Positions 5,984 to 11,745 of a DNA stretch of 11,745 bases are shown piece by piece. The position numbers were made by a program, and so were the translations under genes. The notes beneath the pieces were generated by a model, which did no database searches, was not told where the DNA came from, and saw nothing but the letters and a program-made list of their open reading frames with translations. Positions within the stretch are counted from its first letter, which is position 1; every line of letters starts with the position of its first letter. The DNA is from Actinomycetes bacterium (lineage in GTDB: Bacteria; Actinomycetota; Actinomycetes; Actinomycetales; Microbacteriaceae), in contig JAEYAG010000040.1 in the NCBI GenBank assembly GCA_023451265.1, forward strand, positions 1 to 11,745, written 5' to 3'.

Positions 5984-6831
5984 CAGACTCGGCCGACCGG
6001 AGCGCCCTCGAGGGTGCTCAGCGCGCCCAGGATCGCCGCCTCGACCAGCTCCCAGTCGTGCACGATCATCGCGTAGTCGAATCGGAGCGTGATGTAGCCC
6101 CATGACGCGGCGTGCGCGTCGCGCACGAGATCCTTATGTCGGTGTGACGGGCTGCCGTGGTTGTCCACGCCGTCCGCTTCGACGAGAAGGCGCTCGCCGA
6201 TGAGAAGGTCGACGCGTCCGACCGCGAAGACCTGCCGTTGCGTCCGCACCCGCAGTCCGCGGCGGCGCAGCCTCCAGCGCAGCAGCGACTCGAGGCCGCT
6301 GTCCGCGTCGTTGCGGGCGAGCGCGAGCGCTTCGCGGATCGCCGCGTTGGAGCGCATACGCAGCCAGCGCATGCCGCTGGTGCCGAGCATGCCCGCTGCC
6401 AGCGCCGACTCCAGCACGACGAAGAACTCCTCGATCCCGAAGCACCGGTAGATCTGCAGGAGCATCCGGGGAAGAGACGGGGCGGATGCCGGGGCGCCGC
6501 GCGGCCCGTCATCCCAATGCTCGACGCAGGCGCAAGCCTGCGATGGGTGGTAACTGCGCTGTCCGCTGCACAGCCAGACATGCGCGCGATGATCGGCGGT
6601 CAGCACCCACAGTCCGAGGTGTCGTGCCGCCGTGATGCAGGCGGCACGGCCGCCGTGCTCGGCCACGGCGCGCAGTGCGGGGCAGATCGTCGGTGCGACG
6701 TACACCCCGCGGCGGGCACGGATCAGCGACCCGTCGGCGATCCGGGCGGTCAGTATCGTCCCGGAGACGCCGCTGGCGCGCAGGCCGGACGTGGTGAAAA
6801 CGGAAGCGCGGGCATCACACATGCGGCCCAT
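5983..6831 (-). CDS. AbiEi-like N-terminal domain fused to a DUF559 (Vsr-like) endonuclease domain
   Basis: The product is 282 aa from ATG 6831, which has GAGG 10 nt upstream. A longer frame reaches 6945, but that would start inside palindrome P2 and adds a sequence without family character. The N-terminal part (about 8-50: GLRASGVSGTILTARIADG, LIRARRGVYV) resembles the winged-helix domain of type IV AbiEi antitoxins. The C-terminal part (about 204-282) is a DUF559 domain of the PD-(D/E)xK/Vsr type: Asp208 in GRVDLLI, Glu218 and Asp220 in LLVEADG, a His-rich stretch, then the Asp/Arg pair in DLVRDA and GYITLRFDY. It is predicted to bind or cut DNA; the true substrate is unknown. No AbiEii toxin gene is adjacent. 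Such fused proteins are common in Microbacteriaceae from memory. The gene is bracketed by palindromes P1 and P2. Confidence 0.82.
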   Translation of the reverse strand: MGRMCDARASVFTTSGLRASGVSGTILTARIADGSLIRARRGVYVAPTICPALRAVAEHGGRAACITAARHLGLWVLTADHRAHVWLCSGQRSYHPSQACACVEHWDDGPRGAPASAPSLPRMLLQIYRCFGIEEFFVVLESALAAGMLGTSGMRWLRMRSNAAIREALALARNDADSGLESLLRWRLRRRGLRVRTQRQVFAVGRVDLLIGERLLVEADGVDNHGSPSHRHKDLVRDAHAASWGYITLRFDYAMIVHDWELVEAAILGALSTLEGAPVGRV

Positions 6832-6937
6832 CGTGGCGGTGCCTCGGTCATCCCGGAGGCGCGTGCACAGCATCCGTGGACAATCGCCGGAAAACGCGGG
6901 CTGTGGAGAGGGCGATGATCCCGGGCGGGCAGATGCC

Positions 6938-7013
6938 AACTGCAAGGGATCGTCAGCGACACGCCGCGATGCCTCGGCGCGAGGCGGCGTGTCGCGCAGA
7001 ATCCCTTGCAGTT
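6938..7013 (+). repeat. 76-nt palindromic element P2
   Basis: Nested perfect stems: AACTGCAAGGGAT (6938-6950) with ATCCCTTGCAGTT (7001-7013); GCGACACGCCGC (6956-6967) with GCGGCGTGTCGC (6984-6995); CTCG (6973-6976) with CGAG (6980-6983). The whole element folds as one long hairpin with small internal loops. Its left half is nearly the same as that of P1 and the length is identical (76 nt). It lies between the end of pstB and the start of the DUF559 gene, so it may also terminate the pst transcript. Confidence 0.88.
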
Positions 7014-7058
7014 AGTACGGCGGATGCCGCGGCGCGCGCCGACGCGGCGCGGCCGCCC

Positions 7059-7111
7059 CAGCATCCGCCCCCCAGCACCCCCCCGGCATCCGCCCCCAGC
7101 ATCCGCCCCCC
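7059..7111 (-). repeat. degenerate tandem repeat, G-run rich on the pst transcript strand
   Basis: Four degenerate units of 12-15 nt on the plus strand (CAGCATCCGCCCCC, CAGCACCCCCCC, CGGCATCCGCCCC, CAGCATCCGCCCCCC). Read on the minus strand, these are five runs of four to seven G separated by 4 to 8 nt, just after the pstB stop. The RNA or displaced strand could form a G-quadruplex. No coding sequence is visible in 7014-7125. Confidence 0.7.
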
Positions 7112-7125
7112 GGCGGCGCCGCGCC

Positions 7126-7905
7126 TTACCCGAAGCGGCCGGAGACGTAGTCCTCGGTGGCCTGCACCGACGGCGTCGTGAAGATCGTGTTCGTGTCGTC
7201 GTACTCGATGAGCTTGCCGGGCTTGCCGGTGCCGGCGATGTTGAAGAACGCCGTCTTGTCCGAGACGCGGGATGCCTGCTGCATGTTGTGCGTCACGATG
7301 ACGATCGTGTACTCCTGCTTGAGCTCCTGAATGAGCTCCTCGATCGCGAACGTCGAGATTGGGTCCAGCGCGGAGCACGGCTCGTCCATCAACAGCACGT
7401 CGGGCGAGACGGCGATGGCGCGGGCGATGCACAGGCGCTGCTGCTGACCGCCGGACAGGCCCGACCCGGGCTTGTCGAGGCGGTCCTTGACCTCGTTCCA
7501 GAGGTTCGCGCCCTGCAGCGACCGCTCGACGAGCGCGTCGGCGTCGCTCTTGGAGATGCGCTTGTTGTTGAGCTTGACCCCCGCCAGCACGTTCTCCTTG
7601 ATCGACATCGTCGGGAACGGGTTGGGGCGCTGGAACACCATGCCGACCTGGCGACGCACGAGCACGGGGTCCACGCCCGGCCCGTACAGGTTGTCGCCGT
7701 CGAGCAGCACCTCACCCTCGACGCGGGCGCGGGGGATGACCTCGTGCATGCGGTTGAGGGTCCGCAGGAACGTCGACTTGCCGCATCCGGACGGGCCGAT
7801 GAAGGCGGTGACGGAGCGCGGCTGGATCTCCAGTCCCACTCCCTCCACGGCGAGGAAGTCGCCGTAGTAGACGTTGAGGTCGTTGACTTCGATGCTCTTG
7901 GACAC
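7126..7905 (-). CDS. pstB: phosphate ABC transporter ATP-binding protein PstB
   Basis: This 259-aa ATPase energises high-affinity phosphate import on the cytoplasmic face of the PstCA channel. All motifs are intact: Walker A GPSGCGKST (37-45), Q-loop VFQRPNPFP, signature LSGGQQQR (150-157), Walker B VLLMDEPCSALD (170-181) and switch His206 in VTHNMQQ. IPRARVEGEVLLDGDN is typical of PstB within the ABC family. The start is GTG 7905, with AGGA about 8 nt upstream. It lies 28 nt after the pstA stop as the last gene of the operon. No phoU follows; palindrome P2 and the G-rich repeat come next. Confidence 0.97.
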   Translation of the reverse strand: MSKSIEVNDLNVYYGDFLAVEGVGLEIQPRSVTAFIGPSGCGKSTFLRTLNRMHEVIPRARVEGEVLLDGDNLYGPGVDPVLVRRQVGMVFQRPNPFPTMSIKENVLAGVKLNNKRISKSDADALVERSLQGANLWNEVKDRLDKPGSGLSGGQQQRLCIARAIAVSPDVLLMDEPCSALDPISTFAIEELIQELKQEYTIVIVTHNMQQASRVSDKTAFFNIAGTGKPGKLIEYDDTNTIFTTPSVQATEDYVSGRFG

Positions 7906-7933
7906 GAATGGTTCCTAACGGGGCGGATGCCGG

Positions 7934-9034
7934 TCAGCGGCCGGTCTTCGGGGCGAACACCTTCGCGACGATGCGCGCGATGAGGTTCAGTGCCATGACG
8001 ATGAGGATGAGGGTGAGGGCGGCGGCCCACGCGCGGTCGACGTAAGCCTCGGGCGGAATGCCCTTGTAGGCGTACTGCGAGTAGATGTAGACGGGCAGCG
8101 TCTGCATGCGCCCGTCGAACAGGTTCTGGTTCATCGCGTCGGTGAACCCGGCGGTGATCAGCAGCGGTGCCGTCTCGCCGATGACGCGGGCGATGGCGAG
8201 CATGACACCGGTCGTGATGCCGGCGATGGAGGTCGGCAGCACCACCTTCACGATCGTCAGCCACTTCGGCACGCCGAGGGCGTACGAGGCCTCACGCAGC
8301 TCGTTCGGCACGAGGCGCAGCATCTCCTCGCTCGAGCGGACCACGACAGGGATCATCAGTACCGAGAGCGCGACGGCGCCGGCGAAGCCCATGCGGACGC
8401 CGGGACCGAAGATGAGGGCGAACAGCGCGTACGCGAACAGACCCGCGACGATCGAGGGGATGCCGGTCATCACGTCCACGAGGAAGGTGATGGCGCGGGC
8501 CAGGCGCTTCTCCTGCCCGTACTCGATGAGGTAGATGGCGGTCATGAGACCGATCGGCACCGAGATGATCGCGGCGGTCAGGGTGATCAGCAGCGTCCCC
8601 CAGATCGCGTGGACGGCGCCGCCGCCCTCGCCGACGATGCCGCGCATCGAGCTGGAGAAGAACGTCGCGTCGAACCTCGCGATGCCGTTGCTGATGACGG
8701 TCCAGCCCACCGACACCAGCGGCACCATCGCGATGGCGAAGGCGCTGGAGACGATGCCGGTGACGAACCGGTCGAACGCGCGGCGCGCGCCCTCGACGAT
8801 GCGGGAGATCGTGTAGATCAGCACCAGGTAGGCGATGACCGACAGGACGAGCCAGCCGGCGATGGAGAACTCGCCGCCGGCGGCGGCGCCGAGCACCCCG
8901 TAGATGGCGCCGAAGACGGCGAGCGATCCGCCCAGCAGCGCCCAGGGGGCCCAGCGGGGCAGGTGGCCGGAGGTCAGCGGGATGTGCGCGGGGGCGGCCG
9001 GGCGGACCGGCGCGGGAGCAGGGGCGGTGGTCAT
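7934..9034 (-). CDS. pstA: phosphate ABC transporter permease PstA
   Basis: This 366-aa inner-membrane permease has the family coupling motif EASYALGVPKWLTIVKVVLP (248-267), with the canonical Gly in ALG, followed by VIGETAPLLITA (284-295), typical of PstA. It is longer than E. coli PstA (about 296 aa from memory). The extra N-terminus is Pro/Ala-rich (1-27), then has two hydrophobic segments (about 31-52 and 59-78) before the usual helices begin near 91. ATG 9034 follows the pstC stop with one nt between (TGAcATG), with GGGAG about 9 nt upstream, so the two permeases are translationally coupled. Confidence 0.96.
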   Translation of the reverse strand: MTTAPAPAPVRPAAPAHIPLTSGHLPRWAPWALLGGSLAVFGAIYGVLGAAAGGEFSIAGWLVLSVIAYLVLIYTISRIVEGARRAFDRFVTGIVSSAFAIAMVPLVSVGWTVISNGIARFDATFFSSSMRGIVGEGGGAVHAIWGTLLITLTAAIISVPIGLMTAIYLIEYGQEKRLARAITFLVDVMTGIPSIVAGLFAYALFALIFGPGVRMGFAGAVALSVLMIPVVVRSSEEMLRLVPNELREASYALGVPKWLTIVKVVLPTSIAGITTGVMLAIARVIGETAPLLITAGFTDAMNQNLFDGRMQTLPVYIYSQYAYKGIPPEAYVDRAWAAALTLILIVMALNLIARIVAKVFAPKTGR

Positions 9035-9035
9035 G

Positions 9036-9986
9036 TCAGTTCGCTCCCGAGAATTCCTTGCGGCGGCTGACGATCCAGCGCGCCACCGCGTTGACCGCGA
9101 AGGTGACGATGAAGAGGATGAGGCCGGTCGCGATCAGCACGTTGATGTTGAGGGCGTAGGCCTCGGGGAACGTGAGGGCGATGTTGGCCGCGATGGTCGA
9201 GGGGTTCTGCGAGGTCAGCAGCTGCAGCGTGAGGACGTTGGTGGCCGAGAGGACCATCGCGACCGCCATCGTCTCGCCGAGGGCCCGGCCGAGGCCGAGC
9301 ATCGAGGCCGAGACGATGCCGGAGCGCCCGAACGGGAGCACCGCCATGCGGATCATCTCCCACCGGGTGGCGCCGAGGGCGAGGGCCGCCTCCTCGTGCA
9401 GCACCGGCGTCTGCAGGAATATCTCACGGCAGATCGCGGTGATGATCGGCACGACCATCACCGCGAGGACGAGGGCGGCTGTCAGGATCGTGCGGCCGGA
9501 GTTGAGCACCTGACCGGAGAAGAGCGGGATCCACCCCAGGTTCTCGTTCAACCACTTGTAGGTGGGGACGACCGAGGGGGCGAAGACGAGGATGCCCCAC
9601 AGGCCGAAGACGACCGAGGGGACCGCGGCGAGCAGGTCGACGATGTAGCCGAGTCCCTGCGCGAGACGCCGCGGCGCGTAGTGGGTGATGAACAGTGCGA
9701 TGCCGAGGGAGAGCGGCACCGCGACCAGCAGGGCGAGGAACGCCGCCCAGATCGTGCCGAACAGGAGCGGCCCGACGTAGTCCCAGAAGTTCGTCGTCAG
9801 CAGCGACGCGCTCTGGCTGTCGGCGCCGAAGGCCGGCAGCGACTGGACGATGAGGAAGATCGCGACGGCGGCGAGGGTGACGACGATCATCGAGCCCGCG
9901 AAGACCGCGGTGCCGGAGAACCACAGGTCGCCGGGGCGCTGCTTGGCGGCGATCCGCGGGGGAGCGTCGGCGGTGGATGCTGACAT
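9036..9986 (-). CDS. pstC: phosphate ABC transporter permease PstC
   Basis: This 316-aa permease partners PstA. The N-terminus is hydrophilic (1-22) and is followed by about six membrane helices (near 24-48, 73-100, 118-138, 165-187, 227-246, 283-305). The coupling motif is EAALALGATRWEMIRMAVLP (199-218), followed by GLGRALGETMAVAMVLSATN, characteristic of PstC. The start is ambiguous by one codon: ATG 9986 or the adjacent GTG 9989. GAGAG upstream serves either. It lies 97 nt after the pstS stop, with a strong hairpin in that gap. Confidence 0.96.
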   Translation of the reverse strand: MSASTADAPPRIAAKQRPGDLWFSGTAVFAGSMIVVTLAAVAIFLIVQSLPAFGADSQSASLLTTNFWDYVGPLLFGTIWAAFLALLVAVPLSLGIALFITHYAPRRLAQGLGYIVDLLAAVPSVVFGLWGILVFAPSVVPTYKWLNENLGWIPLFSGQVLNSGRTILTAALVLAVMVVPIITAICREIFLQTPVLHEEAALALGATRWEMIRMAVLPFGRSGIVSASMLGLGRALGETMAVAMVLSATNVLTLQLLTSQNPSTIAANIALTFPEAYALNINVLIATGLILFIVTFAVNAVARWIVSRRKEFSGAN

Positions 9987-10043
9987 CACACTCTCTCTGG
10001 TGAGGTGGGCTCGGGTGGGGTGCTGCGGGAGGTGATCACGGGC

Positions 10044-10077
10044 CGGGCGGCACCCCGCGAAAGCGGGATGCCGCCCG
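10044..10077 (-). promoter_or_regulatory. intercistronic stem-loop between pstS and pstC
   Basis: Arms 10044-10058 and 10063-10077 are 15 nt each around a 4-nt loop. There is one C-A mismatch if read on the plus strand, but in the minus-strand (pst) RNA the same position is a G-U wobble, so the stem is fully paired in the sense transcript. There is no U-run. Its place suggests it protects the pstS mRNA 3' end or lowers read-through into pstCAB, so the binding protein would exceed the permeases (inference). Confidence 0.75.
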
Positions 10078-10083
10078 AGCGCG

Positions 10084-11187
10084 TTACTTGATGAGGGCGA
10101 TCGCCGCGAGCGACTTCTCGCGCAGGTCGTCCGAGATCGGGGCGCTGCCGGCGTTGGTGGCGGCGGTCTCCTGACCGGCTTCGCTGACGGCGGTCTCGAA
10201 GAAGCCCTTCACGAGAGCTGCGACGTTCTCGTCCTCGTACTGCTCGCACGCGATCAGGTAGCTGACGAGGAGCACCGGGTAGGCGCCGGCCTCGGTCGTC
10301 GTGCGGTCGATCTTGAAGGCGAGGTCGCCCTCGGTGCGGCCGTCCTCGATGGCGGAGGCGTCGAGCGTCTTGGCGGCGCCCTCGGCGGAGTGCTCGACGA
10401 ACTCGTCGCCGACCTTCACGGCCACCGACGAGATGCCGCCGGCCTGCGACGAGTCGGCGTAGCCGATCGAGCCCTCGCCGGCCTTGACGGCCTCGACGAC
10501 GCCCGAGGTCTTCTCCGCGGCCTCACCGACGACACCGGCGGGCCACTCCTCGACGGAGCCCCACGTCCAGATGTCCTCAGCGTTGGCCGACAGGTAGTCG
10601 GTGAAGTTGCCGGTCGTGCCCGACTTGTCCGAGCGGTGGACCGGGTTGATGGGGAGGTCCGGCAGGGTCGCGTCGGCGTTGTCGGCCGCGATGGCCGGGT
10701 CGTTCCAGTTGGTGATCGTGCCGGCGAAGATGCCCGCGACGGTCGCGGCGTCCAGGTTCAGCGCGTCGACGCCGGGGACGTTGAAGATGATCGCGATCGG
10801 CGAGATGTAAGCGGGGATCTCCACCAGGCCCGAGTCGGCGGCGCACGCGCCGAAGCCGCCCTCGGCGATCTCGTCGGTCTTGAACGCGCGGTCCGAGCCC
10901 GCGAAGTTCACGGCACCGGCGAGGAAGGACTCGCGGCCCGTGCCGGAGCCGGCCGGGTCGTAGTTGATGACCGCGTCGGGGTTGGTCTGGTTGAACAGCG
11001 CGGTCCAGGACTGCACGGCGACCTGCTGCGACGAGGCGCCCTGACCGTTGAGGGTGCCCGTGAGGCTGGGGGCCTGCGAGTCGGTGGCAGCCGGGGTGGT
11101 GCCGCCTTCGTTCGCGGCGCAGGCGGTGAGCGAGAGTGCGGCGACGGCCGCGACTGCGCCGATCTGGGCGAGGCGAGTAAGCTTCAC
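10084..11187 (-). CDS. pstS: phosphate-binding lipoprotein PstS
   Basis: This 367-aa lipoprotein captures phosphate outside the membrane and delivers it to PstCA. GTG 11187 is preferred because AAGGA (11196-11200) lies 8 nt upstream and the product begins with a signal peptide with lipobox LTAC (Cys23). An ATG at 11211 lacks a good ribosome site. Ligand-site signatures are visible: LNGQGASSQ near the mature N-terminus, DPAGSGTGRESF, FAGSDRAF, and RSDKSGTTGNFTDYL. It is the first gene of pstSCAB on the minus strand. A Pho-box-like repeat upstream suggests induction by phosphate limitation. Confidence 0.96.
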   Translation of the reverse strand: MKLTRLAQIGAVAAVAALSLTACAANEGGTTPAATDSQAPSLTGTLNGQGASSQQVAVQSWTALFNQTNPDAVINYDPAGSGTGRESFLAGAVNFAGSDRAFKTDEIAEGGFGACAADSGLVEIPAYISPIAIIFNVPGVDALNLDAATVAGIFAGTITNWNDPAIAADNADATLPDLPINPVHRSDKSGTTGNFTDYLSANAEDIWTWGSVEEWPAGVVGEAAEKTSGVVEAVKAGEGSIGYADSSQAGGISSVAVKVGDEFVEHSAEGAAKTLDASAIEDGRTEGDLAFKIDRTTTEAGAYPVLLVSYLIACEQYEDENVAALVKGFFETAVSEAGQETAATNAGSAPISDDLREKSLAAIALIK

Positions 11188-11243
11188 GTGTGTATTCCTT
11201 CGGGTTGTCATGGAATTGCGCCCCTGGTGCAGGGCTCGCCACG

Positions 11244-11249
11244 ACGGTA
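11244..11249 (-). promoter_or_regulatory. candidate -10 element of the pstS promoter (TACCGT)
   Basis: On the minus strand TACCGT fits TANNNT and would start transcription near 11237, a leader of about 50 nt that includes a small CCCTG/CAGGG hairpin (11222-11234). A rival, TAAGAG (11258-11263), sits closer to the Pho-box repeats. I cannot decide between them from sequence. Confidence 0.3.
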
Positions 11250-11280
11250 GACACCGACTCTTACCAAAGTGGGCTGTGGT

Positions 11281-11298
11281 GGTGAACGGCAGGTGAAC
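11281..11298 (-). promoter_or_regulatory. candidate Pho box upstream of pstS
   Basis: On the minus strand there are two exact copies of GTTCACC with an 11-nt period (11292-11298, then 11281-11287; GTTCACCTGCCGTTCACC). Eleven-base direct repeats of GTTCACC are the known PhoP-binding pattern in Streptomyces phosphate-regulated promoters. The position, about 95 nt before the pstS GTG, suits activation of pstSCAB. Confidence 0.7.
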
Positions 11299-11332
11299 GG
11301 CCGGGCAGGCACGGGCGTCACGCGGCGTTGCC

Positions 11333-11350
11333 GTTCGCCTTCGGTTCACT
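11333..11350 (+). promoter_or_regulatory. second candidate Pho box, facing the gene at 11373
   Basis: GTTCGCC (11333-11339) and GTTCACT (11344-11350) are two imperfect copies of the same heptamer with the same 11-nt period, on the plus strand. The second copy ends 9 nt before the -10 box at 11360, the usual place for a phosphate-response activator that replaces a -35 box. Confidence 0.5.
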
Positions 11351-11359
11351 TGCCGGCGC

Positions 11360-11365
11360 TATTGT
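11360..11365 (+). promoter_or_regulatory. -10 element TATTGT of an apparently leaderless promoter
   Basis: TATTGT fits TANNNT. The predicted transcription start falls on the ATG at 11373, 7 nt after the box. No ribosome site precedes the ATG. Confidence 0.5.
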
Positions 11366-11372
11366 CGGCGCC

Positions 11373-11745
11373 ATGGCGAACAAGAGCACGAGCAAGACGG
11401 ACAAGGCCGAGCGCGCGGCGCGGGCCGCCATCGACGAGGCGGCCACGGCCGTCTCGCGGGCGAAGAAGGCGGCCAAGAGCCTGCCGTCCAAGCAGGCGCG
11501 CAGTCTCGACGACTACATCGATGACGCCCGCAGTGCCGCAGACGTGTCCAAGAAGAAGGTCAAGCGCAAGCCGAAGAAGGTCGCCAAGGTGGCCGAGCGT
11601 GCCGCCCGCCGCCTCGAGCGTGCCGTCGCGAAGGCCGTCGCTGCCGCGGAGCGGAAGGCCCGTCTGCGCGCCGAGGCCCGCCGTGCCGCCGCCGAGGCGG
11701 AGAAGGCGCAGCAGGATGCCGCGGCGCGCGCCGCCGAGGCGAAGG
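11373..11745 (+). CDS. Lys/Ala-rich charged coiled-coil protein, N-terminal part (runs off the window)
   Basis: An open frame from ATG 11373 runs 124 codons to the right edge with no stop, so the protein is truncated by the window. It begins MANKSTSKTDKAERAARAAI and is made almost wholly of Ala, Lys, Arg and Glu, with a basic core (KKKVKRKPKKVAKV, near 60-73) and a long predicted helix or coiled coil after it (AERAARRLERAVAKAVAAAERK onward). No signal peptide or membrane helix is present. Composition resembles histone-H1-like or phasin-like helical proteins, but no family is recognised and function should not be assumed. It is divergent from pstS and preceded by a leaderless-type promoter and a possible Pho box. 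Confidence 0.75.
   Translation, partial: MANKSTSKTDKAERAARAAIDEAATAVSRAKKAAKSLPSKQARSLDDYIDDARSAADVSKKKVKRKPKKVAKVAERAARRLERAVAKAVAAAERKARLRAEARRAAAEAEKAQQDAAARAAEAK

Noticed and set aside
6832..6945. Upstream start for the DUF559 gene at 6945
   Set aside because: It would begin inside palindrome P2, has no ribosome site, and adds 38 residues without family similarity. ATG 6831 has GAGG at a fair distance.
5908..7013. Classic insertion sequence with terminal inverted repeats
   Set aside because: Each flanking element is itself a full palindrome, the enclosed protein has no transposase motif, and no target-site duplication was seen. REP-like or terminator explanations fit better.
8904..9983. 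359-aa open frame on the plus strand, and similar ones at 4662-5915 (minus) and 7006-7983 (plus)
   Set aside because: They are opposite to pstC, pabC and pstB; their low-complexity Arg/Gly/Asp/Glu composition is typical of shadow frames in high-GC DNA.
11188..11211. ATG 11211 as the pstS start
   Set aside because: It has no good ribosome site, while GTG 11187 has AAGGA at 8 nt and gives a clean lipoprotein signal peptide.

Overview
The window is high-GC actinobacterial DNA, most likely from the Microbacteriaceae and plausibly Microbacterium. The evidence is very high GC, several GTG starts, apparently leaderless genes, an over-used GGATGC/GCATCC word, and proteins resembling actinobacterial families. 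It holds nine complete genes and one gene cut by the right edge. No rRNA, tRNA, CRISPR array, transposase or phage gene was seen.

Left third (94-4069): a compact SigK-type regulon. An MPT70/MPT83-like fasciclin lipoprotein (minus strand) is divergent from a DipZ-type thiol:disulfide membrane protein. DipZ is followed on the plus strand by a SigK-like ECF sigma factor and its RskA-like membrane anti-sigma factor, whose start overlaps the sigma stop. In Mycobacterium tuberculosis, mpt70/mpt83/dipZ and sigK-rskA sit at two separate loci; here they are one block. The divergent intergenic region carries two back-to-back promoters with the same pattern, CAATCC-N16-CGAACG, arranged as an inverted repeat. 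I infer that SigK drives both directions and, by read-through of dipZ, its own gene.

Middle (4109-7125): a leaderless gene of unknown function, a 116-nt composite repeat, a leaderless class IV PLP enzyme (aminodeoxychorismate lyase type), and an AbiEi/DUF559 endonuclease-like gene. That gene is bracketed by two related palindromes, each exactly 76 nt long with AACNGCAAGGGAT ends. After them comes a G-rich degenerate tandem repeat (read on the minus strand).

Right part (7126-11187): the phosphate ABC transporter operon pstS-pstC-pstA-pstB on the minus strand. A strong 15-bp hairpin lies between pstS and pstC. Upstream of pstS, the divergent spacer holds two candidate Pho boxes (11-bp direct repeats of GTTCACC type). 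One points at pstS and the other at a Lys/Ala-rich coiled-coil gene that starts at 11373 and leaves the window. The most notable points are the consolidated SigK regulon with paired promoters, the palindrome-flanked DUF559 gene, and the possible Pho control of the edge gene.
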